A stretch of DNA of 64,000 bases from Effrenium voratum (Eukaryota > Sar > Dinophyceae > Suessiales > Symbiodiniaceae): contig CAUJNA010003315.1 of the NCBI GenBank assembly GCA_963377175.1, forward strand, positions 607,636 through 671,635, in the 5' to 3' direction. The notes under the pieces are model-generated. The model searched no databases, was not told where the DNA came from, and saw only the letters and a program-made list of their open reading frames with translations. Position numbers and translations under genes: made by a program. Positions 62,856 to 64,000 of this stretch are shown here, piece by piece (position 1 is the stretch's first letter; the number at the start of each line of letters is the position of its first letter).

Positions 62856-63342
62856 TTAAAACATTGATGAAGATAATTTGTTTATTTTTTCTTGTTTATC
62901 TTGTTTTTTCTTTTGTTTAAGTTCTTCATAATGTTGGCTTAATAGTTCTGTTGCCGTGGGTTTCTTAATAGTTTCTTTAATCACTTCTTGTTTAATCTCA
63001 TTCTTAATTTCTTCTTTTACTTCTGGTTGTATCTTTCTAATATTCTTTTGTGGATTGACTGGGAGCATCTCGGTTTTTGCCCCTTTACAATTTTTAGGAT
63101 GTGAGTGTCTCAAACTTTTCAATGTCATTTTTTAGAGCATTGTTCACATTCTACTAATTCAACTTCTTTTTTAGTTCTTGGTAATGCTTTTGCTTTCGCT
63201 TTTGGTTCAGGAATGACTTCTTCAGGTTTAACTTCTTCTGGCGATGGTTCTTCATTAACTGTTTCATTTTGTTCAACGACTTCATTATTAACAGGTGCTT
63301 CTTCTGTTTTAGTTTCATTATTAACATCTCAATACTTGACAT
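62856..63342 (-). CDS. Acidic/basic viral protein with zinc-finger motif, split by frame breaks
   Basis: The first part (63,342-63,126) starts MSSIE; the plausible frame then reads DVNNETKTEEAP ... NEEPSPEEVKPEEVIPEPKA and ELVECEQCSKK before TGA. The second frame (63,128-62,856, 90 residues) starts MTLKSLRHSHPKNCKG directly at the ATGA overlap. Together the end and start give CEQCSKK / MTLKSLRHSHPKNC, a C-x2-C...H-x4-C finger seen in algal-virus proteins. One more A in the A6 run (63,128-63,133) joins them, and one more base near 63,326-63,332 joins MSSIE to DVNN. The rest is Lys/Glu-rich (EVKEEIKNEIKQEVIKETIK) with a helical tail. A -1 ribosomal frameshift on the A run is an alternative. Role unknown. 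Confidence 0.55.
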
Positions 63343-63347
63343 ATAAT

Positions 63348-63385
63348 ATATATATAGATTTTCCATATGGAAAATCTATATATAT
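63348..63385. terminator. Perfect 38-bp palindrome between two viral genes
   Basis: Arms 63,348-63,366 and 63,367-63,385 pair over all 19 positions with no loop (core TTTTCCATATGGAAAA). It touches the TAA stop of the GIY-YIG 2 gene and lies 6 bases before the ATG of the next gene. A hairpin at this spot could mark the transcript 3' end, as palindromes do in Mimivirus, or be a regulatory site. Confidence 0.6.
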
Positions 63386-63975
63386 TATTTCAATTTTAAA
63401 GTGTTATGATACATTTTCTGGTAAGCCTTTTTTCTATCTCGGTTGATTTCATACCATTCTTTACTTCGTTGCCTTGCTTTATCCTTGCGGTCTTCTTTGT
63501 TTGTTTCACGATATGTTTTCATTTTATCTTCGTTTTTACTTGACCATTCTTTTTGATACTCTTTGATTTTGTCCTTGCTAGTCTCATAATATGTTTTCTT
63601 CTTGTCTTTGTTTTCATAATACCATTCATTCCCTGTTCGTCCTGCTATTCTGTGATTTAACTCTGTCTTATATTCTCGTATTAATTCCCCTTCTCGCTTT
63701 CGTAATTCTTCTAAATTGTTACATTCATAATTTTCTAACAATTCAATGTAAAAATTATATCGTCCTAATTCTCTCATTGTTTCATATAATTTGTAGTTCT
63801 TACATTTTACACAGTTAATATTGTTTCTATGCTCGCCCATTCTTTTACTTAAAGGCTGTGTCGTGCTTCCTATATAAATCATATCGTTAATGCTGTTTCT
63901 AATGCAATAAATTTTACTACTGTGGTAATCTTTCATATTTTTGGACGTTATTTGTTCTATATAATTCTGTTCCAT
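63385..63975 (-). CDS. GIY-YIG endonuclease 2 with Lys/Tyr-rich repeat tail
   Basis: 196 residues. Nuclease core: KIYCIRNSINDMIYIGSTT (both Tyr motifs), SKRMGEHRNN (Arg and His), REGELIREY (catalytic Glu) and HRIAGRTGNEWYY. It parallels GIY-YIG 1 over about 110 residues. The C-terminus is a run of about 13-residue repeats rich in Lys, Tyr and Glu (NKDKKKTYYETSKDKIKEY, NEDKMKTYRETNKED), probably a DNA-contacting helical tail. ATG 63,975 is preceded by an ACATATATAAACAGA tract. It may be a selfish homing enzyme or part of genome processing. The stop overlaps the 38-bp palindrome. Confidence 0.85.
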   Translation of the reverse strand: MEQNYIEQITSKNMKDYHSSKIYCIRNSINDMIYIGSTTQPLSKRMGEHRNNINCVKCKNYKLYETMRELGRYNFYIELLENYECNNLEELRKREGELIREYKTELNHRIAGRTGNEWYYENKDKKKTYYETSKDKIKEYQKEWSSKNEDKMKTYRETNKEDRKDKARQRSKEWYEINRDRKKAYQKMYHNTLKLK

Positions 63976-64000
63976 TCTGTTTATATATGTTAAATAATAT
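63976..64000 (-). promoter_or_regulatory. TATA-like tract before GIY-YIG 2
   Basis: On the minus strand the last bases are AT-rich with ACATATATAAACAGA just before the ATG. The window ends here, so the full promoter is not visible. Confidence 0.4.

Larger units (their letters stand above)
55200..64000 (-). mobile_element. Polinton / Polinton-like virus element (partial)
   Basis: AT-rich, intronless, densely packed, all nine genes on the minus strand, led by a protein-primed family B polymerase with the insertions typical of Polintons. Two GIY-YIG enzymes, a C5-type methyltransferase and zinc-finger proteins accompany it. Short AT-rich gaps of 20-150 bases separate genes. No capsid, ATPase, protease or integrase gene is present; these would be to the right of the window. 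An integrated Polinton is most likely; a free virus or chimeric contig cannot be excluded. Confidence 0.7.

Noticed and set aside
63154..63366. 70-residue Lys/Leu/Met-rich frame starting inside the palindrome
   Set aside because: The overlapping Glu/Pro-rich frame ending in CEQCSKK is the sensible reading; this one is its out-of-frame shadow apart from the MSSIE start.

Overview
The window looks like nuclear DNA of a dinoflagellate. The evidence is protein families and gene architecture, not a species marker. Coding pieces are short, GC-richer exons in long introns packed with dispersed repeats and microsatellites. One cluster (29.7-40.9 kb) carries same-direction genes of large families that I associate with Symbiodiniaceae-type genomes. 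A Mei2-like RRM gene and a degraded retroelement with a methyltransferase-like N-terminal domain add to this. No complete spliced-leader relic, tRNA, rRNA or CRISPR array was recognised. A 100-N gap (24,435-24,534) marks a draft scaffold join.

Layout. 1-21 kb: repeat-rich DNA with a few exon-like islands on the minus strand (about 0.8, 2.75, 5.5, 8.2 and 19.3 kb). 21.1-24.4 kb: a degraded minus-strand retroelement (methyltransferase-like domain, RT, RNase H), ending at the gap and a (GGGT)n tract. 24.5-29.6 kb: repeats and low-complexity DNA. 29.7-40.9 kb: plus-strand multi-exon cluster, in order: a basic Cys-motif protein, a methyltransferase-like protein (G1), a coiled-coil 'WYSEERM' protein (G2), and a large protein (G3) whose motif order (D, D plus CxxC, DxxH, then PKFH) resembles RNase-H-fold cut-and-paste transposases of the KDZ/Plavaka/CACTA type. 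41-53 kb: repeats, a SINE-like unit with a 42-A tail, tandem arrays, three beta-propeller-like exon islands and the RRM gene. 53.2-54.8 kb: an intronless-looking ORF with a ubiquitin-like domain and a C-terminal repeat made by a 22-nt DNA repeat.

55.2-64.0 kb is different: AT-rich, compact, intronless, all genes on the minus strand. It encodes a protein-primed family B DNA polymerase with Polinton-type zinc/HNH-like insertions, two GIY-YIG endonucleases, a small C5-type DNA methyltransferase, a C2HC finger protein and several unknown proteins. I interpret it as one end of a Polinton or Polinton-like virus integrated in, or joined to, the host scaffold. Capsid, ATPase, protease and integrase genes would lie beyond base 64,000. 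Five of its genes appear broken by one missing base, always of the same sign and mostly next to A/T runs, which suggests sequencing errors more than decay.

How it may work together: the Polinton-like genes form a replication module (polymerase, endonucleases, methyltransferase) whose two putative early genes share an upstream 16-mer. The 30-41 kb cluster may be a host multigene array or, as I propose, a very large dinoflagellate DNA transposon with its own methyltransferase-like and accessory proteins.
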